NCBI RefSeq assembly: GCF_007559275.1 | Contig: NZ_VMHK01000002.1 | Location: 496,001-560,000, forward strand | DNA: 64,000 bases | Reading direction: 5' to 3' | Source: Bifidobacterium apousia | GTDB lineage: Bacteria; Actinomycetota; Actinomycetes; Actinomycetales; Bifidobacteriaceae | Part shown: piece by piece, positions 38,614 to 47,932 of the stretch | Layout of the letters: each line of letters begins with the position of its first letter | How positions within the stretch are numbered: the stretch's first letter is position 1 | Position numbers and translations under genes: made by a program | The notes under the pieces: model-generated | What the model saw: the letters and a program-made list of their open reading frames with translations, nothing else | Databases searched by the model: none | Told to the model about the DNA's origin: nothing

Positions 38614-41600
38614 TGTACCTCAAGGAGCTGACCCTCAAGGGCTTCAAGTCCTTCGCCTCGGCCACCACCCTGCGCTTCGAGCCGGGCATCACCGCCGTGG
38701 TGGGCCCCAACGGATCAGGCAAATCCAACATCGTCGACGCCCTGGCCTGGGTCATGGGCGAGCAGGGAGCCAAGAGCCTGCGCGGCGGATCCATGGAGGA
38801 CGTGATCTTCGCCGGCACCTCCTCCAGGCCGCCACTGGGCCGTGCTCAGGTCACCCTGACCATCGACAACACTGATCGGACCTTGGACATCGACTACACC
38901 GAGGTGACCATCAGCCGGACCATCTACCGCAACGGGGGGTCCGAATACGCCATCAACGGGTCCGACTGCCGCCTGCTGGACATTCAGGAGCTGCTCAGCG
39001 ACACCGGGCTGGGCCAGCAGATGCACGTGATCGTCGGCCAGGGACGGCTGGATGCCATCCTGCGGGCTGATCCGGCCGGCCATCGTGCCTTCATCGAGGA
39101 GGCGGCCGGCATCCTCAAGCATCGCAAGCGCAAGGAGCGGGCCCTGCACAAGCTGGCCAACACCGAGGCCAACCTGTCCCGCCTGGATGACCTGATCGGC
39201 GAGATTCATCGGCAGTTGGGGCCGCTGGGCCGCCAGGCCAAGGTCTCCCGCCGGGCCGACATGATCCAGGTCAGCCTGCGGGATGCCCAGGCGCGCATCC
39301 ATGCCGACGACGCCCTGACCTCGCAGAAGAAGCTGCAGGATCTGCGCTCGCGGATGTCCCAGACCCGGGGGCTACTGGCCAGCGGGCAGGAGGATCTGAC
39401 CAGGGTCAAGCTCCGCATCGAACAGCTGGAGGGGTTGGACCGACAGTCCAGCCCGGCCCTGGAGGCGGTCAACCAGCAGTGGAACGACCTGACCAAGCTG
39501 GGTGAGCGCGCCGGGTCCTTGGCATCCTTGGCCAGGGAGCGGGGCCGTTCGCTGGAGGCTGGCATGGTGGCCGACCAGGGGCAGGATCCCGCGGTGCTCA
39601 GGCGGCGAGCCGAGGAACTCAAGGGCCAGGCTGACCAGGAGGAGGGCCAGGTCGGCGCCGACCGGATCGCCCTGGATGGCTGTGTCCAAGCCCGTGCGGA
39701 TCTGGAGCGGCGGCTGGCCGCCCACCGGCAGACCATGACCGAACTACGGCAGGCGGCCAGAAAGCGGCAGGCTCGGCTGGGCGACCTGGCGCAGTTGGTG
39801 GCCAAGGAGGACTCGGCCCTGGAACTTTCCAGGCAGCGCGAGCGTGACCTGACCCGTCAGCAGGATCAGGTCAAGGAGAGCCTTGAACGAGCCAGGAGCC
39901 GGGTGCGGGACTTGGACAGCCAGGAGGAAGGTCCCGACCAGGATGGCAGACTGGCGCTGGACCAGGCAGGTCAGGTCAGGGACCAGGCCCGCAGCAGGCT
40001 CAACGACCTCCAGGAGCGCGAACGTCGAATCCAGTCCGATGCCATATCGGCTCAGGCCAAGGTCGATGCCCTGGCGGACACGCTGGACCATCGCGGCGCC
40101 GGCGAGGCCTTGTCCCAGGCGGGGGATCCGGCCCTGCTGGGTGTACTGACCGACTTCGTCCGAGTGGAGGAGGGTTGGGAGGAGCCCCTGGCCCAGGCCC
40201 TGCACGACTATGCCTCGGCCCTGGTGGCCAAGGATGGCCAGGCGGTTGACCAGACCCTGGAGCGGGCCCGCCGAGACCGTCTGGGACGCGCCGCGCTGAT
40301 CTCGGCATCAGGCCCACTCAAGGGCACCGATGTAAAGCCAGGTGATGGCCCCTGGCGGTCGGCCGCCGACCTGGTGGCCCTGCGCGAGCATCCTTCCGAC
40401 TCCGACCGGGCCCAGGGGGTGCTGGCGGCTGTCCGCAGTCTGCTGGCCTCTACAGCTGCAGTCGATGACGCCGATCAGGCCCGCCGTGCCTTGGAGGACG
40501 GATGGCAGCAGGCGCTGACCCGCCTGGGCGACCTCTACGACCGGGTAGGTGCTGTGGGCGGATCAGCCCCGGCCACCAGCGACCTGGCGCTGACTGCGCG
40601 CAGGGATAAGGCCCTGGCGCAGGTGGAGACCCTCCAGGAGGAGTCCCGGACTTTGCAGCCGCAGATGGATGCGGCCCGTGCCAGCCTTGAGCAGGCTGAG
40701 CAGCGGCTGCAGGAGGCGCGCAACCAGTGCACCGAAGCCCGGGTCAAGGCCGAGCAGGCTGCCCGGGAGCTGGCAGCAGCCCGCAAGGAATCCGATCGAG
40801 CCCAGGCCGGGGTCAAGGATCTGGAGGACCGGCTGGCCCAGGTGCGCGACCAGGTGCGGACCCACGAACTCAAACTGGAAGACCTGAAAGCCGGCCTGGC
40901 CCGTGCCCAGGAGGACGGGGGGACTGATCCTGATGACCCGGAGGGCATGGAAGACCGGCAGCATGAATTGGAGACAGCCCTGGACCAGGCCCGCACCGCC
41001 GAGATGGAGGCCAAGCTGACCTGGACCGAGAGCGACCGGCGGCACGCCTCTCTGCTGCGTCAGATCGATTTGCTGCGGGATCAGGCCGACCAGGCCGAAC
41101 GCCGTCGTCAGCGAATAAGCGAGGAGAACCGTCGCCGCAAGGCTGGCATGGCCTCCCTGGGGCTGATCGCGCTCAGGGCCGACCTGCTGGCCCAGCTGAT
41201 CAAGAAACGGATGGAGCATGCGGCCCGCCGCCGGGATCAGCTCAGGGCCAAGGCCTCGGCCCACGACAAGGAGCTGACCGATCTGCGGGCCAGCAGGGAT
41301 GCCCTGGAACCCAAGGTGGCCGGTCTGCGCCAGGATGAGCACGGTCTGGATCTGGAGCGGGAGCGCCTGGCCGGCGAGGACGGCCGTCTGCGCCAGCGCA
41401 TCCAGGATGATCTGGGCATGGAGCCTGAGGAGCTGATCCGCGAATACGGCCCCGACTGTCCGGTGCCCGTTCTGGATGACGAGGGCAATCCTGTGCCCCT
41501 GGACCAGGAAGCGACGGAGGAAGACGGGGATTCATCAGCTTTCAAAACAGTGCCCTACCAGCGCAGGGAGCAGGAGAAGCGGCTGGCCAAGGCCAAGCGG

Positions 41601-42251
41601 GACCTGGCTGCCCTGGGCAAGGTCAACCCACTGGCCACCGAGGAATACGAGGCCCTGGAGTCCCGCAACCGCTACCTGCACGAGCAGCGTCAGGATGTGA
41701 TCGGGTCCCGGGACGATCTGATGGCCCTGGTCAAGGATCTTGATTCGACCATGGTCACGGTCTTCAAGGAGGCCTTCGACGACACTGCCCAGGCCTTCGA
41801 ACGCATCTTCGCCACCCTCTTCCCAGGCGGGCGCGGGCGGCTGCGGCTGGAGGATCCGGACGATCTGCTGACCACCGGCGTTCTGGTCGAGGCCAGCCCG
41901 GCCGGCAAGAAGGTCCGCCGGCTCTCCCTGCTCTCGGGCGGGGAGCGGTCGCTGACGGCCCTGGCCCTGCTCTTGGCCATTTTCACGGCCCGGCCCAGTC
42001 CCTTCTATGTCATGGACGAGGTCGAGGCCGCCCTGGATGACGTGAACCTGACCAGGCTGCTCAAGGCCTTTGAGCAATTGCGCGAGCATGCCCAGCTGAT
42101 CATCATCACCCACCAGCAGCGGACCATGGGCATCGCCGATGCCCTCTACGGGGTCACCATGCGGGGGGACGGGGTGACGGCCGTCATCTCCCAGCGGCTG
42201 AAGGATCCGAATCGTTCCGGTCGCGAAGAGCGCGAGCCCGAGCAAGGGTGA
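38613..42251 (+). CDS. smc: Chromosome segregation protein SMC
   Basis: SMC is the ATPase core of bacterial condensin and works with ScpA and ScpB (scpA begins at the right edge of this window). The 1212-residue chain has Walker A GPNGSGKSN at about residue 32, a long coiled coil rich in Arg/Gln/Glu, a hinge around 500-640, a second coiled coil, the ABC signature LSGGERS and Walker B YVMDEVEAALDD near the C-terminus. The 3' 68 bp overlap the convergent racemase gene. Length is typical. Confidence 0.97.
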   Translation: MYLKELTLKGFKSFASATTLRFEPGITAVVGPNGSGKSNIVDALAWVMGEQGAKSLRGGSMEDVIFAGTSSRPPLGRAQVTLTIDNTDRTLDIDYTEVTISRTIYRNGGSEYAINGSDCRLLDIQELLSDTGLGQQMHVIVGQGRLDAILRADPAGHRAFIEEAAGILKHRKRKERALHKLANTEANLSRLDDLIGEIHRQLGPLGRQAKVSRRADMIQVSLRDAQARIHADDALTSQKKLQDLRSRMSQTRGLLASGQEDLTRVKLRIEQLEGLDRQSSPALEAVNQQWNDLTKLGERAGSLASLARERGRSLEAGMVADQGQDPAVLRRRAEELKGQADQEEGQVGADRIALDGCVQARADLERRLAAHRQTMTELRQAARKRQARLGDLAQLVAKEDSALELSRQRERDLTRQQDQVKESLERARSRVRDLDSQEEGPDQDGRLALDQAGQVRDQARSRLNDLQERERRIQSDAISAQAKVDALADTLDHRGAGEALSQAGDPALLGVLTDFVRVEEGWEEPLAQALHDYASALVAKDGQAVDQTLERARRDRLGRAALISASGPLKGTDVKPGDGPWRSAADLVALREHPSDSDRAQGVLAAVRSLLASTAAVDDADQARRALEDGWQQALTRLGDLYDRVGAVGGSAPATSDLALTARRDKALAQVETLQEESRTLQPQMDAARASLEQAEQRLQEARNQCTEARVKAEQAARELAAARKESDRAQAGVKDLEDRLAQVRDQVRTHELKLEDLKAGLARAQEDGGTDPDDPEGMEDRQHELETALDQARTAEMEAKLTWTESDRRHASLLRQIDLLRDQADQAERRRQRISEENRRRKAGMASLGLIALRADLLAQLIKKRMEHAARRRDQLRAKASAHDKELTDLRASRDALEPKVAGLRQDEHGLDLERERLAGEDGRLRQRIQDDLGMEPEELIREYGPDCPVPVLDDEGNPVPLDQEATEEDGDSSAFKTVPYQRREQEKRLAKAKRDLAALGKVNPLATEEYEALESRNRYLHEQRQDVIGSRDDLMALVKDLDSTMVTVFKEAFDDTAQAFERIFATLFPGGRGRLRLEDPDDLLTTGVLVEASPAGKKVRRLSLLSGGERSLTALALLLAIFTARPSPFYVMDEVEAALDDVNLTRLLKAFEQLREHAQLIIITHQQRTMGIADALYGVTMRGDGVTAVISQRLKDPNRSGREEREPEQG

Positions 42252-42927
42252 CCTCTGCCAGAACGGCCTGGGAGTCCACAATGGGCAGCTGTGGCATGGG
42301 GTAGGCCTCGTTGAGCACGGAGAGCTCGGTGCAGCCCAGCAGGACCGAGTCGCAGTGGTAGTCCTTCAGGAAGGCGTTGAGAACGCCCAGGTAGCGGTCC
42401 CGGTCCAGTCGCCCTTCCTTGACATCGTCGTAGATCAGCGCGCTGACCCGGTTCTGCAGGGCCTGGTCCGGGTCCACCAGCTGGTAGCCGGCGCTGTCGG
42501 CCGGGCCCTGGTAGATGGCGGCATGGCGGGACCCCTCAGTGCCCATGTACCCCATGCGAGGATGGGTTTTCGCCGGATAGTGCCGGTCGGCCCAGTCGAT
42601 GGTGGCCTGGGGCATGTCCAGGATGGGCACCGGTGTCAGGGCCTGAAGCCTGGGCAGAATCTGATGGGCGGTGTTGCAGGCCATGACCATGAATGAGGCG
42701 CCCATGGCTGTGGCCTGGCGCACGTCCTCGGCCAGATAGGGGAAGGGATCATCCTTGCTGCGGCCCAGGATGAACTCGGTGCGGTCCGGGACGGTGGCGT
42801 GGTTGAAGACCACATAGTCCAGAAAGTCCTGGTCCCGGTGCGCCCCGGTCATCCGGTCCAGCACACGTACGAAGCTTTCGGTGGCCAGGGTGCCCATGCC
42901 GCCCAGGACGACGAAGAAGTTCCTCAT
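42184..42927 (-). CDS. Aspartate/glutamate racemase family protein, probable aspartate racemase
   Basis: A 247-residue member of the Asp/Glu racemase superfamily, making the D-amino acid by a two-cysteine mechanism. Both catalytic cysteines are seen, in MACNTAH and in LLGCTELS, and the start MRNFFVVLGGMGTLATESF is typical of aspartate racemases. The ATG overlaps the stop of the ATP-grasp ligase gene by 4 bp, so it belongs to the murE operon. D-Asp for the peptidoglycan bridge is the likely product, by analogy with the ligase/racemase pair of Enterococcus faecium. The 3' end overlaps smc by 68 bp. The open frame extending to 43662 lies antisense of, or inside, the ligase gene and is not coding. 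Confidence 0.88.
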   Translation of the reverse strand: MRNFFVVLGGMGTLATESFVRVLDRMTGAHRDQDFLDYVVFNHATVPDRTEFILGRSKDDPFPYLAEDVRQATAMGASFMVMACNTAHQILPRLQALTPVPILDMPQATIDWADRHYPAKTHPRMGYMGTEGSRHAAIYQGPADSAGYQLVDPDQALQNRVSALIYDDVKEGRLDRDRYLGVLNAFLKDYHCDSVLLGCTELSVLNEAYPMPQLPIVDSQAVLAEVTLARARALRDRNDSDPSAAGR

Positions 42928-44168
42928 GCCAGCTCCCCCTTGTCGCGGAAGTAGCGCCGGTAACGGCGCCGGTAGATGGCGAACATGTGTCGGATCATCA
43001 GCCAGCGCAGCAGGCTGCGGTCCTTGTTGTACTCCAGAGTGGTGCCCCAGTCCCCGCGTCGGATCATGGCCATGGCCTGGCGCTTGTCCTCGGAATCGGC
43101 GCAGTATGTGCGGAAGATGTCCCTGGGAATCTCCATCCAGAGGCGATGCCCCCGGCCGAAGACGGTGCGTCCGTTGAAGGGGGTGTCCAGGACCAGGTCC
43201 TCCACGAAGCAGCGGGCCAGGTTGAAGCCGTTCAGGGTGACCACGTAGCTGCTGCGGCCCTGGCGCAGATTGATTTCGAAGAGCTTGTAGACGCCGTCGC
43301 GCGGATCGTACTTCATGTCGAAGTTGGCCACTCCGCTGTAGTTGATGTCCTCCAGGAAGGCCTTGATCCGGTCGAAGATGTCCTGGTTGTAGTCGGGCAT
43401 AATGGCTGCGTAGTTGCCCACGGCCTCGGGGGTGGGGTCCTCCAGCAGTGGGTGCCCCAGGAACATCATGCGCACCCGGTGGTGGCGGTCCACATAGGCA
43501 TTGAGCACCCGCATGTGGTCGTCGCCCCCAGGCACGAAGTCCTGGATGACCATCTGCGAGGTGTACCCGGCCTGGTAGGACCTGCGGATCATGGTGTCCA
43601 GCTCCTCCGGGTTGCTGAAGATGAAGGCCTTCTTCCTGCCAGGGAAGTCGATGCCCAGCCATTCGTCGCTGTCGGCCGGCTTCATGGCCACCGGGTAGTC
43701 GAAGGGCAGGTTCCGGTGGCGGCCGGCTTTCACATCATCGGCATTCACTGAAACGGTCTTTGGGTGGGGCAGGTCATAGCGGTCGCAGAGCTCATAGAAG
43801 GAGGATTTGAGCGAGAGGGCGCGGTTGAGCTTGGCATCGATGGCGTTGAAGACAAACCGCTCGCGCAGGGGATCACCGAACTCGTCCAACAGGTTGGCAT
43901 AGGTGTCCCCGCAGGGCAACAGGAGCAGGGTGACGTCTGGGTGGTCCCTGTGATAGGCATCGGCCCAGTCGTTCAGAGCCGGCACAAAGACCTGGGAATT
44001 GGTGAAATCCGGCACCAGGTGCACGTCGATGATCCTGCTGTACTTGGTGGGGGAGAGCTGCTGGTGGGCGAAGGCGGTGGAGACCAGTCCATAGGCCTCA
44101 TGAAAGGCGCGCGCCATGCCGTAGGCGTTGATGTCGCTGCCCAGTATGACCGGTTGGAATTCTTGCAT
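42924..44168 (-). CDS. ATP-grasp carboxylate-amine ligase, probable D-aspartate ligase of cell-wall bridge
   Basis: A 414-residue cytoplasmic ATP-grasp enzyme. It starts with the pre-ATP-grasp segment VILGSDINAYGMARAFHEAYG, and the ATP-grasp core follows: MKPADSDEWLG, VIQDFVPGGDDHMRVLNAYV, FDMKYDPRDG and FEINLRQGRSSY (Mg-binding Glu and Asn). These resemble the D-aspartate ligase that attaches D-Asp to the side-chain amino group of Lys in UDP-MurNAc peptides of Enterococcus faecium. Being placed between murE and an aspartate racemase strengthens this. The start may also be ATG 44234; 44168 (AGGTGG upstream) fits the family length better. Confidence 0.85.
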   Translation of the reverse strand: MQEFQPVILGSDINAYGMARAFHEAYGLVSTAFAHQQLSPTKYSRIIDVHLVPDFTNSQVFVPALNDWADAYHRDHPDVTLLLLPCGDTYANLLDEFGDPLRERFVFNAIDAKLNRALSLKSSFYELCDRYDLPHPKTVSVNADDVKAGRHRNLPFDYPVAMKPADSDEWLGIDFPGRKKAFIFSNPEELDTMIRRSYQAGYTSQMVIQDFVPGGDDHMRVLNAYVDRHHRVRMMFLGHPLLEDPTPEAVGNYAAIMPDYNQDIFDRIKAFLEDINYSGVANFDMKYDPRDGVYKLFEINLRQGRSSYVVTLNGFNLARCFVEDLVLDTPFNGRTVFGRGHRLWMEIPRDIFRTYCADSEDKRQAMAMIRRGDWGTTLEYNKDRSLLRWLMIRHMFAIYRRRYRRYFRDKGELA

Positions 44169-44255
44169 CTGTATGAAACCACCTACTATATGCTCGTGCG
44201 CTCCGCCCTGCCGCGGGGCATTTTGGCTTTCCATCTTAGGGTCCTGTCAGGATCG

Positions 44256-45824
44256 TCATCCCTGGGCTGCGCCGGTGGCTCCCAGGTCGTAGCTTTCCGT
44301 GCCCAGCAGACGCGCCACTACGTGGTCATCGCCTTCATAGGGCACGTGGCCGCTGTCCGTCTTGAACCAACGTTCCTCACCCTTGCCGATGACCAGTGTG
44401 ACGCGCAGACGCTCCCCTGGCAGGCCCGGGTCTCCCAAGGCCTGCTGGATGGCCTGGGCCCTGTCCGGAACGATGCTGACATCCAGGCTTGGGTTGGTCA
44501 CGAAGCCCAGCATCTGCCGGTCCACCTGGTCCGCGCTCTCCCCCTCCTCGTCGTCGGCGGTCAGGATCAGCCGGTCGACGCGGTCCTGGGCGGCGGCGAC
44601 GATGCCCTCCCTGCGGTCGATGGCCTTGCCGCCAGCGGAACCGGAGACCAGGGTAATCAGGGGCTTGCGCTCGCCGTAACGCTCGTCCACAAAATCCAGC
44701 AGGGCTGTGACCGAGGCCTTGTTGTGGGCGTAGTCGACGTAGACCACTCGGTTGTCGGCCTTGAATCGTTCCATCCTGCCGGCGATCCTGACGCTCTCCA
44801 TGGCCTGGAGTGCGCCGGCATCGGGCTCCAGACCCAGACGGGTCAGCATGGCCAGGGCAGCGGCCGCGTTCAGAGCGTTGAAATCCCCGTCCATGGACAG
44901 GCTGACCGGCCTCATGGCTCCGCCGGAGGGTCCTATCAGGTAGTCGTCGCCCTGCCCGGGAGCCTTGCGAACCAGGAAATCAGCCTGCTGGGTTCCATCG
45001 CCGAATGTGGTCACCGGAACATTGGCGGCGCGGGCATCCTGACGGATCAGGTCGGCTCCGCGCGCATCGGCTCCCAGAACCAGTTGCCGGCTGTTGTAGG
45101 TTATGCGGCGTTTGCAGTAGAAGTAATCCTCGAAGCTGGGGTGCTCGATGGGGCTGATGTGGTCGGGGGAGATGTTCAGGAATGCCCCCAAGTCGAATGT
45201 CAGCCCGTAGACTCGGTCCACCTTGTAGGCCTGGGAGGAGACCTCCATGACCAGGTAGCGCATGCCGGCGTCTGCCGCTTGGCGCATCATCCGAAAGAGG
45301 TCCAGCGATTCGGGTGTGGTCAGCTGGGACTCTTGGTAGTGCCGGCCGTCCAGGCAGTTGTCCACCGAGGAGAGCAGGGCGGCGCGACCTCCGGAGATCC
45401 TGGACAGCATGGCCTGCAGGAAGTAGGCGGTGGTGGTCTTGCCCTTGGTCCCGGTGATGCCCACTAGCGTCAGCTGCTCCTGGGGATACCCGTAAAAGGC
45501 CGCGGCCAGCAGGCTCATGGACTTGCGCACGTCGTTGACGATGATCCCCGGGGCTTTGGTGTGGGTGGACAGATCCTGCTGGGCCACATAGGCCTGCGGC
45601 CCCTCGGGATCGCAAGCGTCCAGATATTCGGGCAGGAAGTGGCCCTTGCAGAAGAGCAGACTGCCAGGTCCAGCCTGGCGGGTGTCGTAGGTGATGTCGG
45701 TGAAGGGCTTGGATGACTCGGTGTCTTCCGGAGTATGCAAGGTCCACTGGTCGCCCTGGATCACCTCGCGCAGTTGATGATGGTTGCGCAGCAGCTCCAG
45801 AGTTGAAGCCATCGTCAGCGCCAT
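44256..45824 (-). CDS. murE: UDP-N-acetylmuramoyl-tripeptide synthetase (MurE), probable L-Lys/L-Orn-adding type
   Basis: MurE adds the third stem-peptide residue to UDP-MurNAc-L-Ala-D-Glu. The 522-residue protein has the P-loop VGITGTKGKTTTAYF near residue 120, MEVSSQAYKVDRV, and the third-domain entry RIAGRMERF with YVDYAHN. The segment that recognises the incoming amino acid reads TADDEEGES, lacking the DNPR motif of diaminopimelate-adding enzymes, so lysine or ornithine is expected, as usual for bifidobacteria. It leads an operon with an ATP-grasp ligase and a racemase, tying stem and bridge synthesis together. Confidence 0.9.
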   Translation of the reverse strand: MALTMASTLELLRNHHQLREVIQGDQWTLHTPEDTESSKPFTDITYDTRQAGPGSLLFCKGHFLPEYLDACDPEGPQAYVAQQDLSTHTKAPGIIVNDVRKSMSLLAAAFYGYPQEQLTLVGITGTKGKTTTAYFLQAMLSRISGGRAALLSSVDNCLDGRHYQESQLTTPESLDLFRMMRQAADAGMRYLVMEVSSQAYKVDRVYGLTFDLGAFLNISPDHISPIEHPSFEDYFYCKRRITYNSRQLVLGADARGADLIRQDARAANVPVTTFGDGTQQADFLVRKAPGQGDDYLIGPSGGAMRPVSLSMDGDFNALNAAAALAMLTRLGLEPDAGALQAMESVRIAGRMERFKADNRVVYVDYAHNKASVTALLDFVDERYGERKPLITLVSGSAGGKAIDRREGIVAAAQDRVDRLILTADDEEGESADQVDRQMLGFVTNPSLDVSIVPDRAQAIQQALGDPGLPGERLRVTLVIGKGEERWFKTDSGHVPYEGDDHVVARLLGTESYDLGATGAAQG

Positions 45825-45999
45825 GCCGGCTTCCCCCTTGTCTGTAGGTTCGTCACTTCAATGGTTCCCGTCCCGATCGGTGCCCCCGAGCGAGACCAGA
45901 TACCAGTCTAAACCGCCTCGAGGCCAGGGCAGGAGGATCCGACGACCCCTTGACTGAATGGGCAAAAAGCAGGTAGTGGATCGGCCTTGGAGCTGAGCC

Positions 46000-46758
46000 T
46001 CAGAGCCAGGAGTCGGTGACTGGACGACGACCTTGTGAGATCAGGTGCTGGTTGAACTGTTCCCGCCACTTGGCTTGCGCCTGCCGCTGCCAGTCCATCA
46101 GGGAGTCCATGGTGATTCGGGCCACCTGGGGGAAGAGGGTGGTCATGGGCTTGATCAGGTCGACGGCCGCCACTGTATCCGCCGTGGCATTGTGGAAGTT
46201 GCCATGGGGGATGACGCCGTAGTACTCACTGGTCAGCCCCAGGGTCCGGCGGCCCGACCGGTGGGAGATCTCCCTGTCCAGAACCAGTGGGTCCACTACC
46301 AGCAGGTCCCCCTCGCTTAAGGGCTTGACTGACTGTGCGCACCAGTGGGCGATGTCCCCGTCCAGCATCTGCACGTCGAAGGGCGCGTTGTAGGCCAGCA
46401 GGGGGATGCGCTTGTCCTGGGCGCGGGCGATGAACCCGGCCATCTGCTCGGTGGCCAGCCCAGGCTCTATGCCCTCGGCGGCCAGCTGCTGGTCGGTGAA
46501 TCCGTTGACCCGGCTGGCCCCCTTGCTGATATGCCGGTGCGGATTGACTATCCAAGTGGCTACGACATCCCCTGAGTAGCCCTTGCTCGGGTCGCGCAGA
46601 ACCAGGCTGGCCGACACGATGCCGTCCTTGCCTGGTCTGGTGCCCGTGGTTTCGGTGTCGAACCCCAGAAGCCAGGAGTCCCCAAGGCGAGTCGACCCCT
46701 CCTGTTGCGGGGCGGACGAGAGCGCCTGCTCCATGCTTGTGTACTCGGTGTTTTCCAT
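46000..46758 (-). CDS. DEDDh 3'-5' exonuclease, DNA polymerase III epsilon-like
   Basis: A 252-residue exonuclease of the RNase T/DnaQ superfamily. Exo motifs are in order: I FDTETTG near residue 33, II NAPFDVQML near residue 125, and III HNATADTVAAVDL near residue 205, the latter with the DEDDh-type His. It acts on single-stranded DNA or RNA ends; the exact role (proofreading or repair) cannot be told. The ATG at 46758 follows GAAGGAGA; the open frame upstream of that runs antisense to sigH and is ignored. Divergent from the sigma factor gene. Confidence 0.92.
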   Translation of the reverse strand: MENTEYTSMEQALSSAPQQEGSTRLGDSWLLGFDTETTGTRPGKDGIVSASLVLRDPSKGYSGDVVATWIVNPHRHISKGASRVNGFTDQQLAAEGIEPGLATEQMAGFIARAQDKRIPLLAYNAPFDVQMLDGDIAHWCAQSVKPLSEGDLLVVDPLVLDREISHRSGRRTLGLTSEYYGVIPHGNFHNATADTVAAVDLIKPMTTLFPQVARITMDSLMDWQRQAQAKWREQFNQHLISQGRRPVTDSWL

Positions 46759-46857
46759 AAGCGTGATTTCTCCTTCGTCATTATGGTAACCGAGGACCGA
46801 CCGGCCCGCGACCGGGTCGAAACCGCCACGGGCGAGGGGGGATGGCACAATAGGGGT

Positions 46858-47532
46858 GTGGCAGATACCAGCGAACTCGAAAGCAGAAAACGTCAATTCG
46901 AGGCCCTGGCCATGCCTGCGGTGGATGTGCTGTACCGACAGGCCATGCGCCTGACCAACAACCCCGACGATGCCCAGGATCTGGTTCAGGACACTTTCGA
47001 GCGCGGATTCAAGGCCTTCGACCGTTTCCAGCCCGGCAGCAACTTCGAAGCCTGGATGACCACCATCGAGCGCAACGCCTACTTCAACCAGTACCACAAG
47101 GCCAAGCGGCGCCCGCAAAGGGCCAACGACTCGACCGGCGAGTACAACGACTGGGACATCTATTCGGCCTCTGAGCACGGGTCCGAGGGGCTCAAATCCG
47201 CCGAGCAGGAGTACATGGAGACCTTCGCCCCCGAGGAGATCATGGCAGCCCTGAACCGGCTCAGCCCGGAACGCCGACGGGTCTTCATCGACGCTGCCAT
47301 CGACGGCAAGAGCTATCAGCAGGTGGCCGATGAGGAGGGCATCAAGATCGGCACGGTCATGAGCCGGCTGAACCGTGCGCGCTCGCAGCTGCGCCAGGAG
47401 CTGGAGCGATATGCCCAGGAGCGCGGCTACCAGCAGGAGCGCGGTGCTGCAGGCAAGCCCTCAGCGGAACACCATGGCACTGGTGCTGCCGGGCCTAGTA
47501 TAAAAAAAGAGATCAGCAGCAAGGGGCACTGA
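46858..47532 (+). CDS. sigH: RNA polymerase ECF sigma factor, SigH/SigR type
   Basis: A 224-residue alternative sigma factor, expected to direct RNA polymerase to genes of the thiol-oxidative/heat stress response in actinobacteria. Region 2 is plain: YRQAMRLTNNPDDAQDLVQD, then FDRFQPGSNFEAWM; region 4 contains LSPERRRVFIDAAIDGKSYQ and the helix-turn-helix IKIGTVMSRLNRARSQLRQE. The GTG at 46858 is chosen because the protein then starts shortly before region 2; no strong ribosome site, so it may be leaderless. The C-terminal tail after residue 180 is low-complexity. A small Cys-rich gene follows 39 bp later, the usual place for its anti-sigma factor. Confidence 0.93.
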   Translation: MADTSELESRKRQFEALAMPAVDVLYRQAMRLTNNPDDAQDLVQDTFERGFKAFDRFQPGSNFEAWMTTIERNAYFNQYHKAKRRPQRANDSTGEYNDWDIYSASEHGSEGLKSAEQEYMETFAPEEIMAALNRLSPERRRVFIDAAIDGKSYQQVADEEGIKIGTVMSRLNRARSQLRQELERYAQERGYQQERGAAGKPSAEHHGTGAAGPSIKKEISSKGH

Positions 47533-47571
47533 GGGCCCCCGAAGATCAGGTACCAGGAAGCGGGCAGGAGC

Positions 47572-47859
47572 ATGGACGGACGCGTGGAGATGAGTCACTA
47601 CGCCTACGATGACGGCGGCTCTGTCAGGGTGTCCCACACCAGCCTGCGCATCTACCGGGATGCCTCCTGCGTGGATCCCAGCGACTGCTTCGATCCGGAA
47701 TCCTGCTGCGACGATCGGGAGCGCATGGTCATCGAGGAGCTGCGCCGGTATCTGCGCCCCGAGTGCGCGCCGGACTGTCTGCTGGATCGGCTCAGGCACA
47801 TGTTCGACCAGATGGATGAACTGGAGCAGGGGACTCCGGATCGCGCCAGGGACAAGTAG
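47572..47859 (+). CDS. Small Cys-rich protein, probable anti-sigma factor of SigH
   Basis: A 95-residue protein directly after sigH, the position of the redox-sensing anti-sigma factor RsrA/RshA. It has six cysteines (33, 39, 45, 46, 65, 69) and three histidines (9, 22, 76). The standard zinc motif His-x3-Cys-x2-Cys is not present; instead there are Cys-x5-Cys-x5-Cys-Cys and Cys-x3-Cys groups. The last third (LRRYLRPECAPDCLLDRLRH) resembles the end of RsrA, where CCG...VP..L leads into a basic helix. I take it as a divergent thiol-switch anti-sigma factor; the function is inferred from position. Confidence 0.68.
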   Translation: MDGRVEMSHYAYDDGGSVRVSHTSLRIYRDASCVDPSDCFDPESCCDDRERMVIEELRRYLRPECAPDCLLDRLRHMFDQMDELEQGTPDRARDK

Positions 47860-47932
47860 ACAAAGTCAAATAGGTTCAGCCGGTTTCTTGGCGGAGCATC
47901 GCTGCTGTCCGGCCGTTCAGGCTATTGCAGGG

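Noticed and set aside
39300-41400. Internal repeats within smc
   Set aside because: The repetitive Gln/Arg/Glu/Ala pattern is ordinary coiled-coil sequence, not a DNA repeat.
42928-43662. Upstream extension of the racemase frame
   Set aside because: It runs through the ATP-grasp ligase gene in another frame, while the true start at 42927 has an ATGA overlap and the family N-terminus.
46759-47178. Upstream extension of the exonuclease frame
   Set aside because: It lies antisense to sigH; the start at 46758 has a good ribosome site and gives a normal protein.
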